In this document: positions 1-11,700 of the stretch, one piece after another | Layout of the letters: the number at the start of each line of letters is the position of its first letter | How positions within the stretch are numbered: position 1 is the first letter of the stretch | From: Echinarachnius parma | Taxonomy: Eukaryota > Echinodermata > Echinoidea > Clypeasteroida > Echinarachniidae | Reading direction: 5' to 3' | DNA length: 64,000 bases | NCBI GenBank assembly: GCA_037951105.1 | Contig: JBAMJV010008885.1 | Coordinates: forward strand, 1-64,000 | Notes under the pieces: model-generated | The model's input: only the letters and a program-made list of their open reading frames with translations | What the model was told of the DNA's origin: nothing | Databases searched by the model: none | Position numbers and translations under genes: made by a program

Positions 1-311
1 GGATTTGATTAATTAAAATATATACTTTAGAGCACTCAAAAGACTGAAATTTTAATCTGAAAAGGTACTTTGATTATCAGTCATCAAATTTGGTGCCTTA
101 AATTTGCACAGGGTAGTCCCATGTGTAGAGTTTCATGTATGGTTTCTGTTTCTCCTATTGAAGGAGACACCCGAGAATTAAAAAAATCATGTGAACTGAA
201 AGATATAATCATAGCACCATGTTGTATGGAAAAATAATCCAGAAAAAATCAATAGGATTTGAAATAGAGCCAATTGTTTTTTTTAGTTCATGTCCACTTT
301 TTCGTGGAATT

Positions 312-607
312 GCCCATCACCATTCTAAAGCATGCGTTCATGCGGTCTGAATTGCGAAGACTCATGTGTGCAGAGCGAACGAATCGCCCGGGAATCTATT
401 GTCTACAAACGTACGCGTGAATAGCATTGGCGCACTCGCTGGTTGGCCCGTATGGAACCAGGAAATAGTAGTGGTTCCGTAAGTGGTGGAAATTAATTGC
501 TTTGTTTATGAATTACACAAACCTTTGCAAAATGTTGGGTATCTATTTGATATCACAAAACAGTACCAAAACGTGTTGTTCTTTGCCTAGTGGTCCCCTT
601 TAAGGAA
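312..607 (+). repeat. Dispersed repeat shared with 28815-29124
   Basis: Runs closely parallel to the right two thirds of the 28700-29124 MITE (landmarks CATGCGTTCATGCGGTCTGA, AGTGGTTCCGTAAGTGGTGG). The right terminus CTAGTGGTCCCCTTTAA is kept and the left terminus is not clear. Bases 1-311 hold no recognised feature. Confidence 0.65.
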
Positions 608-654
608 TGATGTTCAAACTAGATAAAACATCACAATAGTATACAGGGCCACAA

Positions 655-1132
655 CATGTGTAACAAACAAAGTATTTTACACATATAAGTACAGGTATGT
701 GTGTAACTGTAAAATACTGTGTATGTCAACCAAAAAAATACACGGGGGCAAAGGGCGATTCCCCCCCCCCCCCCCCCCCCCCCCCGATACCTTTAAAAAT
801 TATTTTTTTTAAACATTTTTTAAAACATCTTTTTGCATGATCGGAAAACGTATCAAACATGGCATAATCAGATAGATCACATCATGATAATCATTTATTA
901 GACCCTTGAGCAGTGAAAACGATGTAAAAAAAAAGAGCCCCCGTGAGCCCCAAAATAGCCCTCGTGAATAATTTCACGAGGGCGTTTTTTTCCCTCAAAA
1001 TGTTCAAAATCGCCCTCGTGAAAAAAAAAGTATTTTTTGGGTTGGTGTATGTAATTGTTATTTGTTAACTTACACGTCATAATCATACCTGTTCTGTCAC
1101 ATGTAAAATACTCTGTATGTTGCACATGACAA
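655..1132. mobile_element. Foldback element with poly-C and hairpins
   Basis: The ends match as inverted repeats (CATGTGTAACAAACAAAGTA at left; complement at right, around CAAAGTATTTTACA). The interior has a 25-base C run and a perfect hairpin GCCCTCGTGAA/TTTCACGAGGGC at 958-983. Nothing coding is recognised. Confidence 0.55.
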
Positions 1133-1328
1133 ACTACATGGTACTATTGTTCTATTTAATACTGGTAGAGTCAGTCGTAACCATTAACCCGTTCCCTTCG
1201 AGATCCTGAAATCTCCATAGTCATACTCATAGACTTTGTACACAACCCACTCGGTTCCCGTAGCGTAGTCAAGGGGTTAACAACTGGGTCAAAGTGCCAT
1301 CAAAGTGATTCGCGAACACTCCTCGCGC

Positions 1329-1971
1329 AATAAGGGAGTTCATAGTTACAAACTGCGCATGCGCCAATTTCTGAGACGAAAATTCACTGTACCAAAAACA
1401 TCGATATTGCCCGTTGTCACATAGACCTTCGTGCAATTATTGTCACATTTGAAGCGTGTTTTCACGGGAAATTTGGCTCAAAGTCATAATTGTTTTTCCG
1501 AATTAATCATAATGGACATCTCATATACATAAGACTGATTTGTTTAAACATTTTTTTTCTATTTATTTTCGGATTTAACAAAAATGCCAATGTTCGTATC
1601 GGGCCTTTTATTAAAATCGAAAAGGCCCCATACGTAGATTTGTGTGTACTGAAAACGGGCAAAGATGTGATTTTTATTCTAACAAAATTTTTTTAGCCTG
1701 CTTCAAATTTGAAAATTTAAATGAATGGTTATAAATTCATTATATATTTTAGAATTAAGGTGAGTTTTTTTTTGTCAGGTCTTTCAAACGTAACGAAACA
1801 CAAGGAGAATTCATGCACGCACGCGGAAATTCTGCATAGAGCTCTGTACTTTAAATGCGTGCGTCACAGGCTGTGCCGTAAACGTTCTCGTAAAGCCTCA
1901 ATTTTGGTACAATCTTCCGAAAACCTGATGACGTCATACTGCTCCATGGGCTAACTACGAACTCCCTTATT
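1329..1971. mobile_element. MITE with AATAAGGGAGTTC termini
   Basis: AATAAGGGAGTTCATAGTTA at the left and its complement with one mismatch at the right. The 643 bases between contain only chance open frames, on both strands. Confidence 0.6.
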
Positions 1972-2424
1972 AATGTGCACTGCATGTCACGCCGCGCGAA
2001 AAAAATATGCACTTGCGCAATGCGATTCTGAAGGTAGATATAATATGCACGAACAGTATAGGCGTGGACAGCTGGTGCACATAACCATTTACGCGACGCT
2101 AATATTATTCTAGTTAATACTGAGTTGTGGGTACGCTTTGTTAGAGAAAGCTGTATGAGTGCACATGTTGTCTTTTTTGCATTTCCATCCCGATTCCCAT
2201 ACAAAAGTTACACATTTGGTAATATGAAAATGGTCACCATGGTGCGTGTAAATGAACTATCATAACATTGCGGTGAAACGAAAAGTGTCAAATGGTAATA
2301 GGATACATAATACTCCGTTCGGAATGATATTTGATAATGACGAAGACAATGATAATGAAACTTACAATAACCATGTCTTATAATTCACTCACAGACATTC
2401 AACTTCAAGGGACAATTCAAATAA
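1972..2424. other. 5' flank of gene A, no recognised feature
   Basis: A+T-rich unique-looking sequence between the AATAAGGG MITE and gene A. Short open frames lack any recognisable motif. Distal control elements could be here but none can be supported. Confidence 0.3.
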
Positions 2425-2483
2425 ACTTCACTTTGGATAGCAAAGAATTGAACATTGAAGACCTTTGATCAGCTGTCAATGCA
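2425..2483 (+). promoter_or_regulatory. 5' leader of gene A, diverged
   Basis: Only the last 50 or so bases before the ATG (GGATAGCAAAGAATTGAAC) resemble the leader of gene C (GCATAGCAAAGAAATTGAAA). The CCTCAGAGGG block of B and C is not seen upstream, and no clear TATA box is visible. Confidence 0.3.
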
Positions 2484-2768
2484 ATGGCAGGCTTACCCAG
2501 GCTTCAGACATTCCTGAGCCACTTTGGAAGTAGGATCAGATGGCTGTCCTCCCAGATCCAGGACCAAGGACTCCAGATCCAGTCCAACCACCGATATTCG
2601 TTTGAGAGAAGAGCGGCAAAGTTCGGTGTTGTGAGCTCGAGATGTTCTTCAAGTAAAGCGGCAGGCCCGTCGCTCAGTGTCCAGCCAGAGATTGGTCTTG
2701 CCGATGAGATGCTGGACATTCAGGCTAGCGGTCTGCAACCCGGACAGCTGGTCACTCTGCGAGCACAG
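2484..2768 (+). CDS. Gene A exon 1: presequence and start of N-terminal domain
   Basis: Encodes 95 residues from ATG to LVTLRAQ, then donor GTCAGT, phase 0. Residues 1-60 are rich in Arg and Ser with almost no acidic residues (FGSRIRW, FERRAAKF), as in mitochondrial presequences. Residues from about 62 (SLSVQPE, LADEMLDIQASGLQPGQ) match the start of the ACOT/BAAT N-terminal domain. Confidence 0.85.
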
Positions 2769-5700
2769 GTCAGTTTGAAAACCAACAATTTAAGGTTTTT
2801 AGCTCAGCTTATGCTACAGTCACAAATGGTCCGATTTGGGTTACGGCGCCCGTACGATGCCACTTTTAGGTGAAATCTTGCGGGAATCTTGCGGCGCCCG
2901 CACGGGTGCCGTGGCTATCGTACGGTCGCCGTTGCATTTTTCCTCGCCGTACGATGTCAACAATTTGTTTAACGCGGAGTTAAAACAAAAAATGCATCGT
3001 ACGATTTTTTACTTGCCGTAAGCCCGTAGACACAGCGTAGAGAACATCGCACGGGCACCACAAGGGCATCGCACGGGCACAGCACGGACATCGCATCCTT
3101 TTTTCGAATATCGTACGATTTTGAGACAGAAAATTTGGCCACTCAAATCGTACGGGTACCGTGGAATCACCGTAAGAGTACCGTAAGGCACCCGTACGGG
3201 CACTTAGTTTGTGTTCACGGGGGCCGTGCGATTTATGTTTTATTTTAATACAAAGGTCATCGTACGGGGCCCGGAGAATATGTGACTGCTACTCTAAAAT
3301 ACCACAGACATCGTACGATATCACGATTTCCAAAAATCGTAGAAAATCTGCCGTAGGGAGAAAAATCGTACGGCGCCCGGACCATTTGTGACTGTAGTAT
3401 TAACTAGGCTAGTACAGGAATATAATACAACCATGCAAATTAAGACACACTACATATATATGGTCAGTTGTGCACTCTTAGGCCATCCTAGGCCCGTGTT
3501 CTAGAAATTGAAGGTCTTTAGCTTGGCTTAGCTAGCCCAGCAGGAGAATAGAGTCATTATATTCTGCTATACTACACTGTATAATTATATACAGCACACA
3601 ACCACATAAGACATACTGCACATATGCCCAATTTTGATCATATCCTTGTTTGCATACAAATATGACAAATGAAGACATTCCCATTTCCCAAATTACAAAG
3701 CTGATAATTAAAGTAGGTTTATTCTTTGAATTACTCTGTGCTTGATTAACTTAAACGTACACTTTTGCAATTAATATATAAACCATGAGACTGATAGAAC
3801 TGAAAATAGATGTATAATGCCCGGCGCAGACAGAGCCGACTCGACTGGTTGTCATTCCGATCGGCTCAGTTTTCAGTGCCTCGCGACACACATTTTGCCA
3901 GTCGAGAGACAGTCGAATGCCAGTTGGGGCCGATTGAACAAGATAAATCTGCTCCGACCGACCGGGCCCATCTCTAGCCTGATTGAAACCAGTCGGGTCG
4001 GGTCGGTTCGAGTTGGCCCTGTCTGCGCCGGGCTTAAGTCAGTCCTCATTGGCTTGCACTCCTTTCATGAACTGTGTGTAATATATATTTCTCTTTGCCC
4101 AGGTGCACACAGAAGATGGCAAGTACAGGTTCCTATCCACGGCTCAGTACAAAGCAGGGGAGGATGGAACAGTCAAAGGTATTCAATTCAATTCAATTCA
4201 AAACTTTATTTCAGACACAACTGCACATGGCAGAGGTCCATAGAACAAACAAGTTACATGACATGGATATATAGGAATACAAACATGAGTATAAAAGACA
4301 TATCTTATACAAAATAAAATATAAAAAAGTATACCATAGCAAACTATAACAAACACAATATTCTAACTTATAATTGTATGATGAACATACTTATAATAAT
4401 AATCTACTGTGTAGCATTAACCACATGCATGTACAAGGTTAAAGTACTTATAACTGATATGACTATCCCAGCTCATCAAGGCAATGTACTAATAAGTATT
4501 ATATTCCACATACTAAGAATCTTGCTCTACGATTGGTCAAAAGTTAATCACGTGATGAAACATAGTTTCGCCCATCATTGATGGGAGAAGAAAACTTTGT
4601 TACACTGTGTAGATATCTTGGGCGAAAGTGCGTTGCACTCACTAGATAATTGGTAAAGTACTATCTACACTCCGCTGTTGCATTGAATTTAACGTGGAGT
4701 GTGTGGCCACTCAAATTCAGTACCGGCGCGATAACTCTATGCGCGCGAATTACAATTTTAATTGTATTCGTTGTGCATGCATACGGTATACGGAGATACT
4801 AGTACACTGCACTGCACAGTGCACTGTATGTGTATCGTACATGCATTACATACATGCACCGTTTGCTGTTAATTGTTTGTTCTGTTACTCTACTATGGCG
4901 GCCACAGACGTAAGATTTGAGCTCTTTAACGAAGCTGAAATGGACACTTTTTTGCTTGAGAGTGAAAGTAAAAATACAAAGCGACAACTTAAGTTCAGCC
5001 TGAAAGTGTTCCAAGATTATTGCGATGCTGGAAGCATACTTTTTAACGAATTGTCTGACGTGGACTTGAAAGCGCTAGACCAAGTGTTGGGGAGACTCTA
5101 TTTTCGCGTTTGTTGAATTTTGAACTGTTTTTTTGGAGTTTACATTTCGCGTTTTAGCTTTTGGAATTTTCAAGGAGTTACCCTGTTACCGAAATTGGAA
5201 TAACAAGTCATTGTTGGTAAGTAGATCAAACCTAGTAGTAACAGTACTTAGACTTAGAAGTTAGACTTAAGCCCGGCGCAGACAGAGCCGACTCGACCCG
5301 ATCCGACTGGCTTTAATCAGGCTAGAGTTGGGCCTGGTCGGTCGGAGCAGATTTATCGTGTTGAATCGGCCCCAACTGGCATCCGACTGTCTCTCGACTG
5401 GCAAAATGTGTGTCGCGAGGCACTGAAAACTGAGCCGATCGGAATGACAACCAGTCGAGTCGGCTCTGTCTGCGCCGGCATTCTGAGTACTTAGAGTAGA
5501 CTAGGGGTAGGCCTGCTTAGACTACTAGTACAGTAGTAGTACTACTAGACTAGATCTAAGTTCGATGTGAACCAGTCGAGTCGGCTCTGTCTGCGCCGGG
5601 CATTAGAGTACTTAGAGTAGACTAGGGGTAGGCCTGCTTACACTACTACTAGTACAGTAGTAGTACTAGTAGACTAGATCTAAGTTCGATGTGGAATATA

Positions 5701-8700
5701 AAGCAAATAATCACCTTTTGGTTTCAGGCGATGGCAAACTATCACTTCCTCGGCGATCTGAATGTATACGCTATCTTTCCTCAGCTTCGCTTCGGAAAGA
5801 TAGCTACACACAGCTCGCCTCGGAAGTGATAGATTGTCCCATCGCCTTCACCAACGGTAATTATTTGCTTACTATAAAAACATGCAACAAGAATAGACTA
5901 TACTGCCCAAAAGTCCATGGGACATGCACAAAGTCATCAATCTCCATGAGCCAGCAGGCTACTAAGCCAAAATTTCCAAAGGCCTGATGTGTACCTAAGG
6001 CAACTATATGAGGGATTCACTAAAACATTGATAATACCATTCTGAGAGACATCCACTCGTTGCATGAATTTGAACATGAGATTCCTTAATACAGCCTGAC
6101 AGGCAGGGACATTTATTTCGGCTAACAAATAATCATTTATTGCATTAATTAATATTAACCTGTTCCCTTTAAGACAACCATCACAAGAGCTTTCTAGCTC
6201 AGTTAGGTATCAGGTTCGAAGCCTGGGGACATTGGCGTACTGGTGGGGGGGCTTGGGGGGGGGGGGGGCAAGCATCATGGCTTTGATCTAATTTGATAAC
6301 AGTGATTGAAAAAAATAGTATTTCTTTAGACAAGAAAACTCAGATTTTACTTCATGTCAAGTCAAATTTCCTTCCCAAGTATGCACCAGATTGCATAATT
6401 TCAAGTAAAACATTGCAAAAGCATCTTTACCGTGCGCCCACCTATCATCAAAACCTCCAATCAACCTTCCCCCTCTCGGTTATTGTTTCGCTCCCTCGGG
6501 AATCGGTCTTGTATACGTCTGGAATACAATGTTCATGTTGTTTTGTCATAAAATAATGCTTTTGATGCACTGTTTTAACTGAATACGTCACTTTGCGAAT
6601 ATTATTTTGGGGGTGCATTTTTTTTTTCTTCATGAATCAATCATAACCTCCTCTGGTTGGTAGAATCATGACGATGGTAACGCACTAACGCACATTATAG
6701 TACATGTCGTCAAGTCAGAATTTCCTTTCTAGGTATGCACCAGATTGCACAGTTTCAAATCCAAAAATGCAAAAGCTCCCACCCACACCCTCCCCCCGCT
6801 CAGTCGCTTAGCTCCTTCGGGCTTGGTCGCTTCGCTCCCTCGCAATATCCGGTGGTGATGCGGATTTGGTTTAGCCCCGCAAAAAGTTTTTGCTCATTAC
6901 GCCACTGAACTGCCTGGGGAAGTCCAATTTTCTGTTGACAATGGTGCAGCTTTCAGTGATTTTTTATTTATACATTTTTAATAATTTGTGTAAAATCTAT
7001 TTTTTTGTTTTTCAATTTATTATATCGGCCCAAAGAGGCCCATCGGTCGGTGGCAGCTACCAGGGCGTTGAACCTAAGAGCCTCGTCTGGCGTGCAAAGA
7101 CCGCCCCTGAAGTGCTTCTCAAGCACCATCGGCCCTTAAAGGGTAATCCTTTTCACAGATTATCAATCATGTGTTATCTGTAATTTTTGTTCTACTAGCC
7201 CAAAGAGACCCATCGCTTGGTGGCAGCTACCAGGGCGTTGATCCCATGGGCCTCATCTTGAGTGCAAAGCCCGCCCCTGAGGTGGTACACAAGCACCCCC
7301 GACTGGTCAAGTGGGATGTTTCAAAGCCTTTCAACTACACTATCGAGCTGCTTGAGGGGTCTGGAGGGGGGCAGGATGGGTCATCGGGGGTAACCGAAGA
7401 GGAAGGGGGAGGAGGTTATGTCCTAGCATCAAAGGTGATTGAGAGGCGATACCTGGCAGACTACGTGGAGCAGATTTCAGTGAATACAGGGCAAGCAGAG
7501 GGGACGCTTTTTCTACCTAAACAGAGAGGTATAAATTGACAATAACATAACTTTTATATTTTTATTAGTCAAAAGTGTTATTTTAAAATTATCTCTTGAT
7601 CCCGAGAGAGGCTCAATGGTTTAATTGATGCACTTCATCATTTCTCATTGATTCATCTTCTCCTAATGTTACTTGGATCATCTGATCCACTGCTGCTAAT
7701 AATAGACTTCACATATCACTTCACACAGATAAGTTGTTTGTCATTGACTGTCAAAATGTTTGTCTTCTTCAATTAATGTATTAAATTTCTTTGATTACTC
7801 TTCCCTTAATCCGACTACTCATAGATATTGGGGGATTTACTCACAAGGATTGTGGTAGATCAGACAAAAACTACCTCTCACTTCTTGCTAATGAAATTTT
7901 CTGTTTTTTACTTTCAACTAATTTGTTTGATCCAATTGTTTTATCAAATGTCATTGATTCCTCTTTCCTTAATCCCACTAGGATCATCTGATCTGCTGCC
8001 GCTAATCATAGACATGAGAGGTCTTCTAACAAAGTTGGTGGTTGATCGAGCGGCAACTCTCGCATCCCATGGGTTCGCAGTGTTTGCCTTTGATTACTTT
8101 CTACCGCGGCGATTGAAAACCACTGATGAGACCGTTTATGTGGATGAGCAGGCATTTCTAGTGAGTAGAAATCTGAGGCACTTTTTATGCCTCCGCAAAA
8201 AACTGGCCGGTGGCAGCATTTTTTTGAAAAATTAAATCAAAAACTAAGTATTACATTTTAAAAAGCACATGAATATCAGAAACAGCTGAAATATCCTATG
8301 AAATATGGGGCCCCCACATTTATATTTTGATAATGTAGGAAAATATTCATAAGCCATTGACATTTTTTCAAAAATATACCAAAATGGCTTTTAAATTGTT
8401 TTTGATGATCTCTCTATTGAATCATTATTTTGACCGAATATCACATTCACAATTTGTAATCAGAAATGGTTGAAACTTTCAGATGTCTTGTGGGCACCCT
8501 CTTTTGTTAACTGCTGCTTTAAATGCAAACAGCCTTCTAACCTCTTCTTTGTATATCTTTTCAAGCACTATTATAACTACAATCCCTTTAACTACTCAAA
8601 TAGTGTTAACATTGATAAAATTAGGTCAATTAATCTGCATTACTTTTTAAAAATAAATTTCTCATTGTAGGATATCATCAACCTTGCCAAAGAGCATCCA

Positions 8701-11700
8701 CGACTAGATGAGACGCGTATCGGAATGACGAGCTCTTGTTACGGAAGCGCTATGATGCTTAACGCCACCACGCGGTTTAATCTACCCTTCAAGTGCCTTG
8801 TGGGGGCGGGCTTCGTTGACTTGCTTGTCATGTCTGTGGGGCTTAAGCAGCTGGATGGAACAAAGATAGAGCCTTTTGGGTAATAATAATTGTAATTGTT
8901 TGTTAACCCCTTTACTACGGGAACCATGTTTTCACGGTTCCCGTGAGACATGTTCAGAGACGTGAGCCAATTTGTCCTGGTTCCGAGGAAAGCGTATTTC
9001 ATTTGCTTGAAAATTATGTTTGTTGCCGTTATTGATGGCCAAATTAATGGCTCATATTGAAGGATTGATATCTGATCTACCTTCGTCCGTACAAAATATT
9101 TATCGCTCTCAGGCCAGATTTTCACTTAGCTGAGCCTATATTGATTGCCTCTAGTGTGCGTGCTACTTGACCAGCGAACTTATGATGTACAGGGAAACCC
9201 CGTTATAACGAGGTAGTCGGGACTATCGATTTTACCTCATTATAACCGGAATCTCGCTATAACCGAGCTCGTTATAAGTGGAGCATTATGCCATTGGAAC
9301 AATCGGGACCAAAGGATTCTCCTCGTTATAAACGGTACGGTAATACAAATACAACAGGGTATGAGAGAATCGATTTGAAATTTAAACAAAAAACATATTT
9401 CAATGTTGTCCCTGTTGCTCAAATTTTCAAAGCGAGTAGATGAATATAAATACACTTCCAGGAAACTATCAAGATTTAAACACCGACATTTCCAGCCTAC
9501 TCAACAATGTCCGCAGTTTATATGGAAAACTACTGCTTCGTCTTGTGGTGGAAGCGTGACATACATATGGAAAAAAAATAGTGAAGAATAGATTTATATG
9601 GAGTATATTTTATATGGAGTGTTTGCATTCATATTGGTGAAAATCTTCAAATTCCTTTACAGTGAAATTTTATTATAACGAGCACCATGGGTCCATTAAA
9701 TTTTTAATTAACCTCTTTAAACTAGATATCTCGTTTATAAAGAAGTTCCACTCTATTTTACTAATATTCATTGATTTAAATTAACTTATTTGTGCTTTTA
9801 CTTGTTTAGACCAATAGATGATGTATTACATCGGTATGAGGATGAGCAAGGAGTCAGATGGCTTCAGTTGACTGGCAACGACGATATGAAAGAACGTTTG
9901 TCTCAACTAGAGACATTTCTTCCTCCAGTAAGTTTGTTTTAACCCGTTCCCTCCAAGACGACTTATTTCTATAGTGCCTAATGAAGAACAGCTTCTAAGT
10001 GCTTTTAATTTACCCCTATCAACCGGGCATGTGGCTCATCGGTAGAGCATCCATATCATGTACGGGAGATTGTGGGTTCGAACCCCGGCCAGGTCATACC
10101 GGAGACCATCATAAGAATAGTACCTACTGCCTTCTAGCTAGGCGCTCGGCATACATAGAGTGGAGTATGGTAATATTTAAATTTATGTCATGCAGGGCCC
10201 GCTGGAAGAACAGTGTTTGTCACTGAAGTGGCTACCCTGGGTAAATAAAACATTGTTGTTATTATTATTAATATTATTGTATTATGAGCTTGCAAGTGCT
10301 ACCATTCACACTGCTTTCTTCTTCCAATGTAGTGCTACTTCAGACTTGAAGATTCGCACTGTTACTTTCTGCATGAGTTATGTATATTTCTTATTATCTG
10401 TTTTTCATTAGAAAAATTATATTATACGTGTGGTTTACGGGTACACCATGTGAGATGGGTGGATTGGTAAGCCCTGAAAAGGACTATGGTAGTCCTAGAA
10501 AGGACTGTTGGTGTAGTTCTGAAAAGAACTACCATAGTCCTTTTCAGGGCTTACCAATCCACCCATCTCACATGGTGTACCCGTAAACCACACGTATTAT
10601 ATACACCACCATGGAAACCGATACTTACAAGCAACATTTAAAAATTATATTGTAGTTACTAATATTATATTGTAGTTACTAATATTATTTTCAATTTTAT
10701 CTTTAATAAACAGGTGGAAAATCTGAAGTGCCCGCTCCTGTTATTTGCCCATGGAGATGATCAACATGTTTTCTCTGAGGTTTCAACACTGTATGTAAGT
10801 TGATGAAAATGTTTCACACGGAATTCGAATGAAACAAAATACTTTTAATGGCATGTTTTGTTTCATCTTCAAGTTCCTTCGGTTTCTTCTGTCTATACAA
10901 AAAAAATTGCTTACAGGTTTTGGTTAAATTCAGTGATTTGTAAAATAAACAGTTTTTCGTCAGTCTTTCTTTTCATGAATGCGTATCTGATGATTGTGTT
11001 GTGATTTTTCTCTGTAAACTGACAATTTATTTGGTAGTCCTTTGAATTTTTACTCAGTATTTGTTTTAAACCATCATTGAATTGTCCTTGTTTCCATTAA
11101 AATTCTGCAATGCACTAGCTCTTTTTTTTTTATTGAGTATAGTTAATTCTTTGTTTCAAAAAATGTATATTATATTTTTATAATAATTTTATTAAAATGA
11201 TTGTTTTTATTGTTTTCATTCATTCATTCAAATATTCTTAGTTGAAGGAGCGCTTGGAACAGGCAGGGAAGGGTCACTTGGTGGATTTCGTCCGGTTACC
11301 AGGGACCGGTCACTTCCTAGAATCCCCCTACCAGGCCACCAACACCGTGTCCAGTCTCTACGACCCTACATCGCTGGACAGTGGCCCAAAAAGTAAGTTG
11401 GTGCAAGAGAGTTTGGGAATGTGTTTGCATTTGTAAAATTCAACAAAATAATTGACTGCCTTTTTTTAGGTTTTCTAATTGATGTTAATCACTGATTTCT
11501 CTTGAGTGCTCTTAAAGGACAATGCAACTCAAGAATAGAGTTTATCCTACTTGATATATCGTAATATGCCTTTTTATTATATATAACATAACTCCGACTC
11601 AGATTTCTGCTTTGGGAGAAATATGTGAAAACTCTATCGGGTTTACCACTATTCATGCGAACACTGGAGGCCGCCATTATTAGGTGTGTGCGGGCTTACG

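Noticed and set aside
1851-2204. 117-codon minus-strand frame in the 5' flank
   Set aside because: It crosses the edge of a MITE, shows no motif, and its composition matches non-coding sequence.
3817-4317. 166-codon open frame overlapping exon 2 of gene A
   Set aside because: It runs through a GC-rich MITE, a different frame of exon 2 and a LINE tail, and resembles no protein.
5691-5987. 98-codon open frame
   Set aside because: It is formed by a nested hairpin plus unique intron sequence, with no similarity recognised.
10425-10596. microRNA precursor
   Set aside because: A perfect 69-bp stem is longer and more exact than animal precursors; a young inverted duplication explains it better.
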